Of a stretch of 64,000 nucleotides of DNA, positions 45,306 through 54,824 are shown piece after piece. Source of the DNA: Flavobacterium gillisiae (lineage in GTDB: Bacteria > Bacteroidota > Bacteroidia > Flavobacteriales > Flavobacteriaceae); contig NZ_FNRD01000002.1 of assembly GCF_900107635.1 (NCBI RefSeq), positions 331,585 through 395,584 of the forward strand, written 5' to 3'. The translations under genes and the position numbers were made by a program. Within the stretch, counting starts at the first letter, position 1. The number at the start of each line of letters is the position of its first letter. Below the pieces are notes generated by a model, which did no database searches, was not told where the DNA came from, and was given only the letters and a program-made list of their open reading frames with translations.

Positions 45306-46259
45306 TTAGGAATAAGAGAAGAATAATTTAGAAAAATCGATCGAAAATTGAGTTATTTCTGTCCTTGTATTATTCAACAAATCTTCTAATTGTTGATTTG
45401 TAAGTTGGTGATAATCGGTAAACTCCAACGAGCTTTTTAATCGACCAAATTGATTGCGCATCGTTACCGCTTCGCTTGCATTATTGTCTTTTAAAATGAT
45501 ATTTAAATACGATTCGATTAAGGTTAAAGTATAGATTACGGAGTGAGCAAAATCCTTATTAAAGATTAAGTGTTGTACTACCTTGCGATTGTGAGCGATG
45601 TTACTATAGCTTTTTTGATAAAATTCATAGCCAGAAAGGGATAGCAGTAACTTTCTCCAATAGAGCAAATCCTCCTTGCCTTCTAGATTATAATTAATAG
45701 GCTCATAATAAGATTGTGTCATAGAAATGGTTTGTAAACATCTTTCAATGTGTTTTCCAATTCTTGAAAATGCCCAACCCAAACCTCTAGGCATGGTGAC
45801 TTGATAAATACCGTTATATAGTAAAAAATCTTTATTCAGTTTAACCAAAACGGTCATTGCTTCAGGAGTTTCTAGTTTCTTGGGCAATTCTGGGTCATTA
45901 ATAAAATGATACATAGAGTTAATATGTTCCCATAACTCTTTGGTTATTTTATCTTGAGAACCTCTTGCATTTTCTCTCGCTTTAGAGATAAGACATTTAA
46001 TAGAGCTTGTGTTTTTTGCTTCACAAATAATGTGCTTTAAAACAAAGTTAGTATTGTGTTGTACTGCTAAAATTTCCTCAGAAGGTAAATTAGTAAAGTT
46101 TTCTAATAATGGTTTATACCCTTGATAGTCATTTGTTTCTTGATCAAAAGACATGATATATAGTGTGTTGAGCGTAAGCAACATGCCGTCTGCTCTTTCC
46201 ATGTATCTGTTGAGCCAAAACATCCCATCAGCAACTCGGCTTAGCATATTTACTTCCAT
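45306..46259 (-). CDS. Alpha-E domain protein (DUF403)
   Basis: 317-residue all-helical protein. The N-terminus MLSRVADGMFWLNRYMERADG is the alpha-E signature. It is 5 bp from the transglutaminase gene. The family always travels with circularly permuted ATP-grasp and/or transglutaminase genes; no activity is proven here. The start may be ATG 46259 or ATG 46247. Confidence 0.9.
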   Translation of the reverse strand: MEVNMLSRVADGMFWLNRYMERADGMLLTLNTLYIMSFDQETNDYQGYKPLLENFTNLPSEEILAVQHNTNFVLKHIICEAKNTSSIKCLISKARENARGSQDKITKELWEHINSMYHFINDPELPKKLETPEAMTVLVKLNKDFLLYNGIYQVTMPRGLGWAFSRIGKHIERCLQTISMTQSYYEPINYNLEGKEDLLYWRKLLLSLSGYEFYQKSYSNIAHNRKVVQHLIFNKDFAHSVIYTLTLIESYLNIILKDNNASEAVTMRNQFGRLKSSLEFTDYHQLTNQQLEDLLNNTRTEITQFSIDFSKLFFSYS

Positions 46260-46290
46260 AGTGTTTGTTTTATTGGTTCTATTTTATTGA

Positions 46291-47727
46291 CTATTTCATT
46301 ACCCATGTATCCTTACTTCCGCCACCTTGTGAAGAGTTAACAACAAGTGAACCTTCAGTAAGGGCTACTCTTGTTAAACCACCAGGTACAATTTGCACTC
46401 CATTAGGACCACATAAAGCGTAAGGGCGTAAATCAACATGTCTCAGCTTGAGTTCTCCATCGATAAAACAAGGAACCGTACTGAGCTGGATAATAGGTTG
46501 TGCAATAAAGTTTCGTGGATTCTTTACAATAGCAATTTTAGCGTCTTCTAGTTCTTTTTCGGAGGCTTTGTTTCCCATCACCATTCCGTAACCACCACTT
46601 CCATTGGTTTCTTTGATTACCATATTTCCCATATCGGCAAATACAAATTCACGTTCTTCTAGATTTTCCATCTGGTAGGTAGGAACGTTTTTAAGAATAG
46701 GTTCTTCGTTTAGATAATACTTAATCATATCTGGTACATAAGCATAAACTGCTTTATCATCAGCAACACCATTTCCAACGGCATTGACTAAGGCTACAGT
46801 ACCTAATTTATAAGCACTTATTAACCCAGGAACTCCTAAGGCGCTATCTGGTCTAAAAACTAATGGATCTAAATATTCATCATCTAGGCGTCTATAGATA
46901 ACATCAACTTGTTGAAGACCGGATGTTGTTTTCATATACACCTTACCATTGTTTACCACTAAATCTCTTCCTTCAACTAACGGGATTCCCATTTGTCGAG
47001 CTAAAAAAGTATGTTCGTAATAGGCAGAATTATATACCCCTGGCGTCATTAAAACCACATTAGGTTTAGAAATATTTCTAGGAGAAAGTGATACTAAGAT
47101 ATTATGAAGAATCATAGGGTAGTTAACTACCATGCTTACATTGTTAGCGGTAAACATTTCCGGAAAAATACGCTTAGTAATCTCTCTGTTTTCTAGCATG
47201 TAACTCACACCACTAGGACAGCGTAAATTGTCTTCTAAGACATAAAACTCTCCTTTTTCTCCTCTAATTAAATCAATACCTGCAATATGTACATGAATGT
47301 CATGAGGTACTTTAATTCCATGAACTTCGGGAAGATAATGCGGACAAGTTGTTATTAGTGCTGCTGGAATAATACCTTCTTTTACAATGAGTTGCTCATT
47401 GTAGATGTCTTCTAAAAATAGATTAAGGGCTCTTAAACGTTGCGTAATTCCTGTTTCTACTTCGTTCCATTCATTTTTTGTAAGAATCCTAGGGATTATG
47501 TCAAACGGAAAAATTCTTTCTATTCCTTGATCTTCATCACTGTAAACAGTAAATGTGATTCCCTGGTTCATAAAAATGTCAGAAGCCAGACTGTGTTTCT
47601 TATTTAAACTTTCAAGATTTAAACCTTCTAATGTTTGTAATACTTGGCGGTATGATTCTCTTACCCCATCTTTAGAAAACATTTCATCCCATCCCCTTGG
47701 GTTTAAATTAGGTGTTAATTTTACCAT
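46291..47727 (-). CDS. Circularly permuted type 2 ATP-grasp protein
   Basis: 478 residues, matching the DUF404/DUF407 family of permuted ATP-grasp ligases. Visible segments include RIFPFDIIPRI, YVLEDNLRCPSGVSYMLENR and VIKETNGSGGYGMVMG (nucleotide-binding loop). Such enzymes form amide bonds; the substrate is unknown. The frame extends to 47775, but the ATG at 47727 (MVKLTPNLNPRGWDEMF) gives the family N-terminus. It leads the operon; two -7 motifs lie about 110-120 bp upstream. Confidence 0.88.
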   Translation of the reverse strand: MVKLTPNLNPRGWDEMFSKDGVRESYRQVLQTLEGLNLESLNKKHSLASDIFMNQGITFTVYSDEDQGIERIFPFDIIPRILTKNEWNEVETGITQRLRALNLFLEDIYNEQLIVKEGIIPAALITTCPHYLPEVHGIKVPHDIHVHIAGIDLIRGEKGEFYVLEDNLRCPSGVSYMLENREITKRIFPEMFTANNVSMVVNYPMILHNILVSLSPRNISKPNVVLMTPGVYNSAYYEHTFLARQMGIPLVEGRDLVVNNGKVYMKTTSGLQQVDVIYRRLDDEYLDPLVFRPDSALGVPGLISAYKLGTVALVNAVGNGVADDKAVYAYVPDMIKYYLNEEPILKNVPTYQMENLEEREFVFADMGNMVIKETNGSGGYGMVMGNKASEKELEDAKIAIVKNPRNFIAQPIIQLSTVPCFIDGELKLRHVDLRPYALCGPNGVQIVPGGLTRVALTEGSLVVNSSQGGGSKDTWVMK

Positions 47728-48094
47728 GTTCTCTGTTGTTGAATAATTAATAAAAAACGAGTTTGTAGCAAACAAACCGTAATTTTTTAGTTAAAAATAC
47801 GATTTTAATACTTTCAAATAAGTTTTTTATTGCAAAATTAACGACAAATATATTATTCGCTTAAAGTTGGCTTTCTATTTAAGAATTGTTGTTTTTTTAT
47901 CTTTTTTTTTGAGATTCAATAGCATTTAATATGGTTCGAATTTTGAGCACCCCCTTTTAAAATAGGGGGTACCGTTCAGTCGCGACTAAGAAATCAACTT
48001 AAAAAACCAACATAAGTAATAGTGTTTTCGGATTTACATCTTACACCGTGGATTATCAGGAAAAAAACAGGAGTTGTTTTAAACCACAATAAAA
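47728..48094. other. Gene-free spacer (367 bp)
   Basis: Holds the predicted promoter region of the ATP-grasp operon and a 7-bp-stem hairpin with C5/G5 arms (47947-47953 with 47962-47968). That hairpin could terminate the minus-strand deacetylase message poorly, as it lacks a T-run on that strand. No ORF of interest. Confidence 0.5.
47845..47852 (-). promoter_or_regulatory. Predicted -7 element of the ATP-grasp operon
   Basis: Minus-strand TATATTTG matches TAnnTTTG; a second match (TAATTTTG, 47833-47840) lies next to it. The implied leader is about 110 bases. Confidence 0.4.
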
Positions 48095-48949
48095 TTATTT
48101 AGTGAAAGTGGATTCCGTCGCTTTCATCATTCCTTCCGTATTCCAAGTACCGGAAACAATCATACGTCTGATGGTGTAAAGAGGATCGATCGAATCTCTT
48201 TTGGTCGAAAGGATAAACGCCATTTGGTAGCCGCTCTTTTTTATTTCAGGAATCGCTGCGGTATTCCACAAACCAAAAGGATATGCAAAATAGCTTACCG
48301 GCGTTCCTGTGATTTCTTCCAGTTTCGCTTTCGGTTTTACCAATTGCGTATTCCAGTCGTCACCGGAGTATTTCGTTACCATGTGATGATCCCAGGTATG
48401 TGCTGCGATGACATTACCGGTATCTGATAATTCTTTGATTTGTTCTTTAGATAAATAGTTGGGACGGTTAATGGAAACAGTCATAACAAAAAACACGCCT
48501 TTAAAACCATATTTTTCCATTTCGGCTGCGCCAATGGAGTATTGTTCTCCGCGGGTATCGTCAAAGGTGATCATGATGGGTTTTGAAGGTAGCGGGCCGT
48601 CATGCACTAAATACTCGTACAATTGCGCAGGTAATATCGTATGATATCCTGCTACTGACAATGCTTTCATTTGCGCCGCAAAGTCTGCTGGTTTTACGGA
48701 ATAAACTTTAGTCATAGGACCAGCACTAGCATCAAAATTCTTAATGTTATGATAGCACAAAATAGGCACTTCCTTTTTGGAAAGAATGGTCGCCGCATTA
48801 TTAGTCACTTTTTGTACTTCGGCTTTTTGTTCAACCTCATTTACCACAGTTATTTTCTGTGGAGCTTCTTTGTTAGTTTCCTCTGCTTTTGATTGGCAGC
48901 CTTCTAAAATAACAAGTCCTAAAATCAGACAGGCGAAATAATTTTTCAT
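48095..48949 (-). CDS. Polysaccharide deacetylase lipoprotein (CE4, NodB domain)
   Basis: 284 residues. The lipobox Cys is at 18 (LEGC), then a low-complexity linker, then a NodB domain. Metal and catalytic residues are visible: TFDD at 128-131 (motif 1), HTWDHH with His184 and His188 (motif 2), and YPFG around 220. It should remove N- or O-acetyl groups from an extracellular or periplasmic glycan. The upstream gene encodes a second lipoprotein with a similar leader. Confidence 0.87.
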   Translation of the reverse strand: MKNYFACLILGLVILEGCQSKAEETNKEAPQKITVVNEVEQKAEVQKVTNNAATILSKKEVPILCYHNIKNFDASAGPMTKVYSVKPADFAAQMKALSVAGYHTILPAQLYEYLVHDGPLPSKPIMITFDDTRGEQYSIGAAEMEKYGFKGVFFVMTVSINRPNYLSKEQIKELSDTGNVIAAHTWDHHMVTKYSGDDWNTQLVKPKAKLEEITGTPVSYFAYPFGLWNTAAIPEIKKSGYQMAFILSTKRDSIDPLYTIRRMIVSGTWNTEGMMKATESTFTK

Positions 48950-48959
48950 TGTGCTGTAT

Positions 48960-49985
48960 TTATTGAAATTGAATGTAGCTTGGTTTTGGTGTGAATTTCA
49001 GCAATTCTTCAGGAGTGTACATTTTCCAGTTATTCCAATTGTCATTTTTGTAAAACAATTTAAATCCAGTAAACTGCACCGGCTCTCTATAAATATAAGT
49101 CAGGTAGGTCGATCTTTTCAAGACTCTGCTTCCAAAGCCGTCCATATCCATCACTACTTGCACCTCAGGAAGCTTTTTTATTCTTTTATAGTCAGTTACC
49201 ATTCCTTGGGTAAAACGGTGTACAACAAGAACTTTAGGTGTTAGCTTGTTTTCGCGAACGACCTTAGCCAGAATGTCAATGGCGTCATTGATATCATCAG
49301 CAGTAAAACTACCAATTTTAGTTCCTGGAACGTGTCCATTTTTTAGTGAAAACTCAGGGTCAATTCCTAGGTGAACATTAGGTAAGGAAAGATATTTTAC
49401 CAGTTCAGTTACTTCTGCCTTAACAGTACTGTGTCCTACTTGAATATCTAAAAACACCAAAGCATCAATGGGTTTTGCCCATTTAAGAACCGTGTCTATT
49501 TGTTTAAATGGCATACGCATGCGGTGCATGTTGTCTTTTCCAGGTGCTCCTTGTGCTGTTACTGCAATATAATGCAAAGCTGGAATTGCCTTCGTACTAG
49601 AATCTGCCGCCTGCCATTTAGCGACTTCTCCTTGTAATTGTTTGATCATTTGGGCTCTTGGAATTTCTCCTAAGATTCCCATTCTTGTCGAATATAAATT
49701 TCCGTAAAAGGCGATAATTCTATTGTATGGCAATAATGCGCCCGGTAATGGATAAGGCGTTTTTACCGGCCATCTTCCCGTGGTGTCGTTATTACTTAAA
49801 GCCAGCATTCTTCTATTGTAGTCCGCAGTATCGATTGTGGTGACCGCTTTTTTCTTCACAGAATCAACAGCGACTACAGCTGTTTTTTCAAGCTCATTTT
49901 TTTCTTCGGCAGCTTTGCTTTTATTGCAGCTGGAAACAAAAATGAAAAGCGAAGGTATAAGAAGTGCAAGTGCGTAATTTTTCAT
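48960..49985 (-). CDS. Lipoprotein, TIM-barrel-like (unknown function)
   Basis: 341 residues. The ATG at 49985 gives a lipoprotein signal (FVSSC); the frame runs up to 50105 but that extension is unlikely. The mature part shows a regular strand-helix rhythm compatible with a TIM barrel: IAFYGNLY, LHYIAVTAQG, ALVFLDIQVG, VHLGIDPEF, KVLVVHRF, VQVVMDMDGFG, GFKLFYKND and SYIQFQ. The acidic pair in GIDPEF could be catalytic, suggesting a glycoside-hydrolase-like enzyme; this is inference. It lies 10 bp from the deacetylase gene. Confidence 0.6.
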   Translation of the reverse strand: MKNYALALLIPSLFIFVSSCNKSKAAEEKNELEKTAVVAVDSVKKKAVTTIDTADYNRRMLALSNNDTTGRWPVKTPYPLPGALLPYNRIIAFYGNLYSTRMGILGEIPRAQMIKQLQGEVAKWQAADSSTKAIPALHYIAVTAQGAPGKDNMHRMRMPFKQIDTVLKWAKPIDALVFLDIQVGHSTVKAEVTELVKYLSLPNVHLGIDPEFSLKNGHVPGTKIGSFTADDINDAIDILAKVVRENKLTPKVLVVHRFTQGMVTDYKRIKKLPEVQVVMDMDGFGSRVLKRSTYLTYIYREPVQFTGFKLFYKNDNWNNWKMYTPEELLKFTPKPSYIQFQ

Positions 49986-50007
49986 AAAATAAATCTTGGG
50001 TTTACTA

Positions 50008-50015
50008 CAAAGGTA
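50008..50015 (-). promoter_or_regulatory. Predicted -7 element of the lipoprotein-deacetylase operon
   Basis: Minus-strand TACCTTTG matches TAnnTTTG, 23 bp before the ATG at 49985. This supports the shorter start of the lipoprotein. Confidence 0.5.
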
Positions 50016-50260
50016 TTGTTTTAAATGAACGGCGTATGCATTAAAAAAGTATTCTGAAGTCCTATTTTTTATATAATTCACAGATAGTGTTGTGCAGATG
50101 GCCAATAGTGGTTTTTTTGAAAAAAGTATAGCTTACTAAAGCGGATTAGAATTGCAGGAAACAAACTATAAATTGACGTGGACAAGGATTGGTTTTTGAT
50201 TGCAAAGCAGAATACCCTAACTTTATAACCCTTTTCAACTCTTAATTTAAAATCAAGTCG

Positions 50261-52342
50261 GTGTACAACAAGCTTCCGTTTTTTTTCCTGTTTATGCTAT
50301 TGCAGCAAGGCGTTGCTTTTAGTCAAATCACCAAGGATACCACGGCACTTGCTGCAGTAACCATAGTAGCTTCTCCTACAACGGCTACACTTCAAAACGC
50401 GGCTGCGTCCCTAGCGGTTATTAGCAGAAAGGAGCTCGATAAGAGTGACGGTATCATTTTGACTTCGGTACTCAATAAAATTCCTGGTTTGTATATGCAA
50501 CAAGGCGCTTTGAACACCATTAAAATTAGTATTCGCGGTATTGGTTCCCGTTCCCAATATGGAACCCAAAAAATAAAGGCTTATTTCGAAGGTATTCCGT
50601 TAACCACTGCCGAAGGAGAATCGACAATTGAAGATATAGATTTGGAGACTATTGGGAGTGTCGAAATCATTAAAGGACCTAATAGCACCAGTTTTGGTTC
50701 GGGTTTGGGAGGTGTAATCAATTTGTTTGCACGCGAAATTCCTACTGATGAATTCCAAGCTAAATCAATTACAACCTATGGAAGCTTCGGACTCTTGAAA
50801 CAAAATTTTTCAGCGAATTATGGCAAATCCTCCTCTATGGGTTCCGTTAATTATAGTCATTTACAAAGTGATGGCTTTCGCCAAAATTCCTCTTATGACC
50901 GAAAATCACTGACACTACAAGCCCAACAAAAGATAAACTCCAAAGGAGAATTATCTTTTATCGGAATGTATACCCAACTCAAAGCCTACATTCCCAGCTC
51001 TATTAATGAAGACGATTTCAACAACAATCCCGAGAAAGCGGCAAGCAATTGGGCTCAGGCGCAAGGCTATGAATCGTATGATAAATGGATGATGGGCGTG
51101 GGCTACCGTCAGCAATTATCCTCAAAATGGTCTTTTAAATCCAGTGTTTTTTCGAATATTAAAAAAGCCTACGAGCCACGACCTTTCAATATTTTGGATG
51201 ATGAAAGCAGCAGTATTGGTTTTCGTTCTAGTTTGAATTATAAAAATACATTTTTGTCGGTGCCATTTGAAACGAGTTTAGGAACAGAGATGGCTTTTGA
51301 TGAGTATAGTTTTTCTCTTTTCGAAAATGTATATGCTTCGCAAACCAATCCAGGAAGTGTTGCCGGAGATGAATTCAGCAAGAAAAACCAGAAAAGCAGC
51401 TACCAAAATTATTTTGTACAAGCTGATTTTTCATTGTCGGCAAAACTTCATTTAGAAACAGGTCTGGCTTTTAATACTACACGCTATTCGTTACGGGATC
51501 TTTTTGCGGAAGCGGCGACAATTCCAGACCTAGCCTATACCTTTGGGAAAGTATGGTCACCCAGAGCGGGACTTTCCTATAGTTTTACCAAGACCAAAAC
51601 GATCTATGCCTCGATAAGTAAAGGGTTTTCGACTCCATCTGTTGCGGAGACGCTGACTCCCGAAGGACAAATTAATACCAATCTAAAACCCGAAATAGGG
51701 TGGAACTATGAACTGGGATTGAAGGCGCACGGACTGAACAATAAATTATACACAGAGCTGACTTTTTTTAGTACTCAAATCACTAATTTATTGGTGGCAA
51801 GACGCACCGCCGAAGATCAATACATCGGAATCAATGCGGGGGCGAGTTCGCATATTGGAATGGAATTTCTTGTCAATTACCAACTCTTACAAACAAGCCA
51901 ATATCAAGTGTCAACTTATTTTTCGGCGGCAGTGAATAGTTTTAAATTCAAGGATTTTGTGGATGGTACAAATGACTATTCAGGAAACCAACTCACGGCG
52001 GTACCAGATGCGCTATGGAATGTAGGAGTGGATTTGAGTAATACAAGCGGATTTAAATTACACACTGCTTTTAGTAAAGTGGGTTCTATGCCGCTAAACG
52101 ATCAAAACTCAAAATACACCCAAGCCTATTCTCTTTTAGATCTTAAAACAAGCTATAGTTTTATGCTTTTAAAAAGACTGAAAACGGAGTTAAGTACGGG
52201 AATCAATAATGCGACAAATACGCAGTATGCCGCTAGTGTTTTGCCTAATGCAGCGGGATTTGGTCAAGCCAAACCAAGGTATTATTATCCCGGAAATCCC
52301 CGGAATTATTATGGCGGAATTAGCCTGAGTTATCTTTTTTAG
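50261..52342 (+). CDS. TonB-dependent receptor
   Basis: 693 residues. A signal peptide (KLPFFFLFMLLQQGVAFSQ) is followed by a TonB-plug domain (about 30-155, with IPGLYMQQGAL and IRGIGSRSQYGT, then VEIIKGPNSTSFGSGLGG) and a 22-strand-type barrel ending NYYGGISLSYLF, with the aromatic C-terminal residue required for outer-membrane insertion. There is no CarboxypepD-like domain. Likely an iron-chelate or vitamin receptor by size; ligand unknown. The start is GTG (50261), since the signal peptide begins there. Confidence 0.9.
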   Translation: MYNKLPFFFLFMLLQQGVAFSQITKDTTALAAVTIVASPTTATLQNAAASLAVISRKELDKSDGIILTSVLNKIPGLYMQQGALNTIKISIRGIGSRSQYGTQKIKAYFEGIPLTTAEGESTIEDIDLETIGSVEIIKGPNSTSFGSGLGGVINLFAREIPTDEFQAKSITTYGSFGLLKQNFSANYGKSSSMGSVNYSHLQSDGFRQNSSYDRKSLTLQAQQKINSKGELSFIGMYTQLKAYIPSSINEDDFNNNPEKAASNWAQAQGYESYDKWMMGVGYRQQLSSKWSFKSSVFSNIKKAYEPRPFNILDDESSSIGFRSSLNYKNTFLSVPFETSLGTEMAFDEYSFSLFENVYASQTNPGSVAGDEFSKKNQKSSYQNYFVQADFSLSAKLHLETGLAFNTTRYSLRDLFAEAATIPDLAYTFGKVWSPRAGLSYSFTKTKTIYASISKGFSTPSVAETLTPEGQINTNLKPEIGWNYELGLKAHGLNNKLYTELTFFSTQITNLLVARRTAEDQYIGINAGASSHIGMEFLVNYQLLQTSQYQVSTYFSAAVNSFKFKDFVDGTNDYSGNQLTAVPDALWNVGVDLSNTSGFKLHTAFSKVGSMPLNDQNSKYTQAYSLLDLKTSYSFMLLKRLKTELSTGINNATNTQYAASVLPNAAGFGQAKPRYYYPGNPRNYYGGISLSYLF

Positions 52343-52884
52343 TAGCAAATTTGTTGGGTTTAATTTTCAGTTTTTATACCAATATAAAGGATGGAACGCG
52401 GATGAAACGGATTTTAGCGGATTACCGCAGATTGTGATTGATGAAATCCGTTTTTAACCGCCAAATCTGATGTCATCAATGGATTTTTTTTTGTGATGTC
52501 TGAAGAAGTGATTGCACAAGACACTTTCAATGGAGTTTTTCTAAATGTTATTAATTTTGGTTTCCAGTATTTATAATTTTCTTTTTTGCTTGATCAAAAA
52601 AGAAACAAAAAAATCAAGTCTACACACCCTCGTCGGTCAAATAAGTTCTCAAATGCTAAAAGAAAAGAACTCGCTACGCTCAAACAGCTTTTCTTTTTAC
52701 GCATTCTTCGAACATTTGACGCTCGACTGCGGATGCTAATGACCTTTGATTCTCGTAAATTAGAGCGATTTGGTTTTCATTTTATAATTAGATCGAAAGC
52801 TCCAAATAGTTGTTTTTTTGCTTTTTCATAAAAGAAGTTTTGACTTAAACTGAAGTTGTAGAGAATCACCCTCTCACATAATAT
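52343..52884. other. Gene-free, repeat-rich spacer (542 bp)
   Basis: Two short plus-strand ORFs here (about 52545-52831) are A/T- and K/N-rich and have no family features. The DNA instead carries repetitive blocks: repeated CGGAT words at 52392-52456, and a 10-bp inverted repeat (52658-52667, 52688-52697) inside an AAAAGAAAAG/CTTTTCTTTT-rich block starting near 52570. I regard it as intergenic repeat DNA. Confidence 0.6.
52392..52456. repeat. CGGAT-rich interspersed sequence
   Basis: Contains GGATGAAACGGATT, GCGGATTACCGCAGATT and ATGAAATCCGTTTTT, a pattern of short GGATT/GCGGATT words met in many bacterial spacers. The arms GGATGAAACGGATT and AATCCGTTT-like words could pair loosely. Confidence 0.4.
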
Positions 52885-53337
52885 TTACTGTTTTACCAGT
52901 GCTACTTCTTCAAGGCTAACACTCTTTTTTTGTTTGTTGCCCCAGGAATTCATGATGTAATTCATCACATCTGTGACTTCTTGATTGCTCAGTCCCATGG
53001 CGGGCATGGCGCTGTTGAATTTTTTGCCATTGACGACAATAGGGCCGCTCAATCCAAATTTTAGCGCGTGAATACTCTGGGTTCTTTTTTCGGTGAGCCA
53101 ATTGGATCCATCCAAAGTGGGGAAATTAACGCCATCGCCTTTTCCGTTTGCCAGGTGGCACTGCATACAAAAATCAGCATAGACTTCTTTTCCGTCTGCG
53201 ATGCTTTTTTGTAAAGGCGTTTGTTGTTGGATTTCTAAAATAGGAAGGTAGTTCGTTTTTGAACTAACACTTGGGTTCGAATAATATAAATAAGCGGACG
53301 CAAATAAGGCAATTCCGAGATGTAGTTTAGCGATCAT
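52885..53337 (-). CDS. Cytochrome c (single haem)
   Basis: 150 residues with an N-terminal hydrophobic signal or anchor and one class I haem site: CMQCH (Cys57, Cys60, His61) and a distal Met in AMPAMGLS. The start is the ATG at 53337; the frame also allows TTG one codon upstream. It lies 146 bp downstream of a PQQ-type sugar dehydrogenase gene on the same strand, so it may carry electrons from that enzyme. Confidence 0.9.
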   Translation of the reverse strand: MIAKLHLGIALFASAYLYYSNPSVSSKTNYLPILEIQQQTPLQKSIADGKEVYADFCMQCHLANGKGDGVNFPTLDGSNWLTEKRTQSIHALKFGLSGPIVVNGKKFNSAMPAMGLSNQEVTDVMNYIMNSWGNKQKKSVSLEEVALVKQ

Positions 53338-53482
53338 CAATTTAATTTCTTTAGGTTTAATTGCGTAAAGTGCTGCTTTGATTTTTTTGCCACAGATTCA
53401 CTGATTAAAAAATAATTTTTACTATCTGTTAATTTGTAGCTATTATTTCACTAATACCATTTGGACTTTTTCTCGAGGTCAT

Positions 53483-54598
53483 TTAATTGGGTATAATTTT
53501 TAAAATACCTTTTCCTTCTACCGCTAGATAAATATAACCGTCCGGTGCTTGCGCCACGTTACGTACGCGACCAATATCAGTGGCGATTTTTTGTCGGCCT
53601 GTGATTTTATCTCCGTCTAATTTTACTAATTCGAGGTACTGAAATTTCAACGAACCCACAAGTAAGTCACCTTTCCATTCTGGGTAACGGTCGCCAGTTA
53701 CAAACGTCATTCCCGAAGGCGCAATAGAGGGAACCCAATAATAAATGGGATCTTCCATACCTGGTTTTTGGGATATGTTACTAATGCTCGTGCCGTCATA
53801 GTCGATACCATAGGTCACGACAGGCCAACCGTAGTTAGCGCCTTTTTTAATAATGTTGATTTCGTCTCCACCTTTTGGACCGTGTTCATGATCCCAAATA
53901 GCGCCTGTAACGGGATTCTTTACTAATCCCTGCGGATTGCGATGGCCGTAGGAATAAATAGCTTCCTTAGCGCCTGCTTTCCCCACAAAAGGATTGTCTG
54001 CGGGAATGCTGCCGTCATCGTTCAGTCGATAAATTTTTCCATTGTCACGAGTGATATCTTGTGGATTGACAAAATGTGCCCCGCGCTCTCCTGCCGAGAA
54101 ATACAAATAACCTTCGTTGTCAAAAACGATGCGGGAACCAAAATGCTGTCCCTTGGTCGTATTGGGTTCGCATTTGTATAGGGATTGTATTTGCGTTAGA
54201 CTTTCATTTTCGAGTTTGGCTCTAATGAGTTTGGTGTTTCCGCCTTCTCCCTCGCCTTCCGTGGAAGCGTAGGTGATGTATATCCAACCATTCTTGGCAT
54301 AATCAGGATGCAAGACAATATCGAGCAAACCGCCTTGACCGCGATTGTAGACTGGCGGAACATTTTTCACTTCGGTTTTTCCGCCGTTTTTAATGTGGTA
54401 CAAAACCCCGCTTTTCTCTGTGACTAACATGGAGCCATCCGGCAACCAAGCCATTCCCCAAGGAATAGGAATTCCATCAACAACGGTTTCCAAAGTATAG
54501 TTTTTTACTTCGTCCTGCAGTGCGACATCTTTTGGATTGGGCTGTGCTTGACAACTGTATATAAAAAAAGGTACAAGTAGTAGAATAAATTTGTTCAT
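53483..54598 (-). CDS. PQQ-dependent sugar dehydrogenase (GSDH/Asd-like)
   Basis: 371-residue six-bladed beta-propeller of the soluble aldose sugar dehydrogenase family, with a lipoprotein signal (FIYSCQ). Features include PWGMAWLPDGSMLVTEKSG, GGLLDIVLHPDY, QHFGSRIVFDNEGYLYFS, YGHRNPQGL, EHGPKGGDEINI and GANYGWPVVTYG, the family's cofactor-binding blades. It would oxidise sugars in the periplasm or at the surface, giving electrons to the neighbouring cytochrome c. The ATG at 54598 is preferred to the TTG at 54607. Confidence 0.9.
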   Translation of the reverse strand: MNKFILLLVPFFIYSCQAQPNPKDVALQDEVKNYTLETVVDGIPIPWGMAWLPDGSMLVTEKSGVLYHIKNGGKTEVKNVPPVYNRGQGGLLDIVLHPDYAKNGWIYITYASTEGEGEGGNTKLIRAKLENESLTQIQSLYKCEPNTTKGQHFGSRIVFDNEGYLYFSAGERGAHFVNPQDITRDNGKIYRLNDDGSIPADNPFVGKAGAKEAIYSYGHRNPQGLVKNPVTGAIWDHEHGPKGGDEINIIKKGANYGWPVVTYGIDYDGTSISNISQKPGMEDPIYYWVPSIAPSGMTFVTGDRYPEWKGDLLVGSLKFQYLELVKLDGDKITGRQKIATDIGRVRNVAQAPDGYIYLAVEGKGILKIIPN

Positions 54599-54824
54599 GA
54601 TATTCAATTTAAAAAACGAGTTTTAAAGATAATAAAAGAATATCAGTCGATTAGCTATTTTTTAAAATTTTAGTTTTGAAAGCAATTGCTATTTCTACGA
54701 CATCGATACATTTAATCAGTGTTACTTATGCTTCCATAGACCAGAATCAAGGTATGGCCCAACTATTTTTAGTGCTCCTTCAGTATTACTAACATACACT
54801 TACATCCAAAATAAGATTGAATCA

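Noticed and set aside
47947..47968. C5/G5 hairpin as a strong terminator
   Set aside because: Only 7 bp of stem and no T-run on either strand.
52545..52831. Two ORFs of 64 and 81 codons as genes
   Set aside because: Biased K/N-rich translation of a repeat block, no leader, no family features, and each overlaps the other in a different frame.
54676..54792. 39-codon plus-strand frame between the dehydrogenase and helicase genes
   Set aside because: Open and protein-like in part, but too short, with no leader or homology seen; may be the end of a lost gene.
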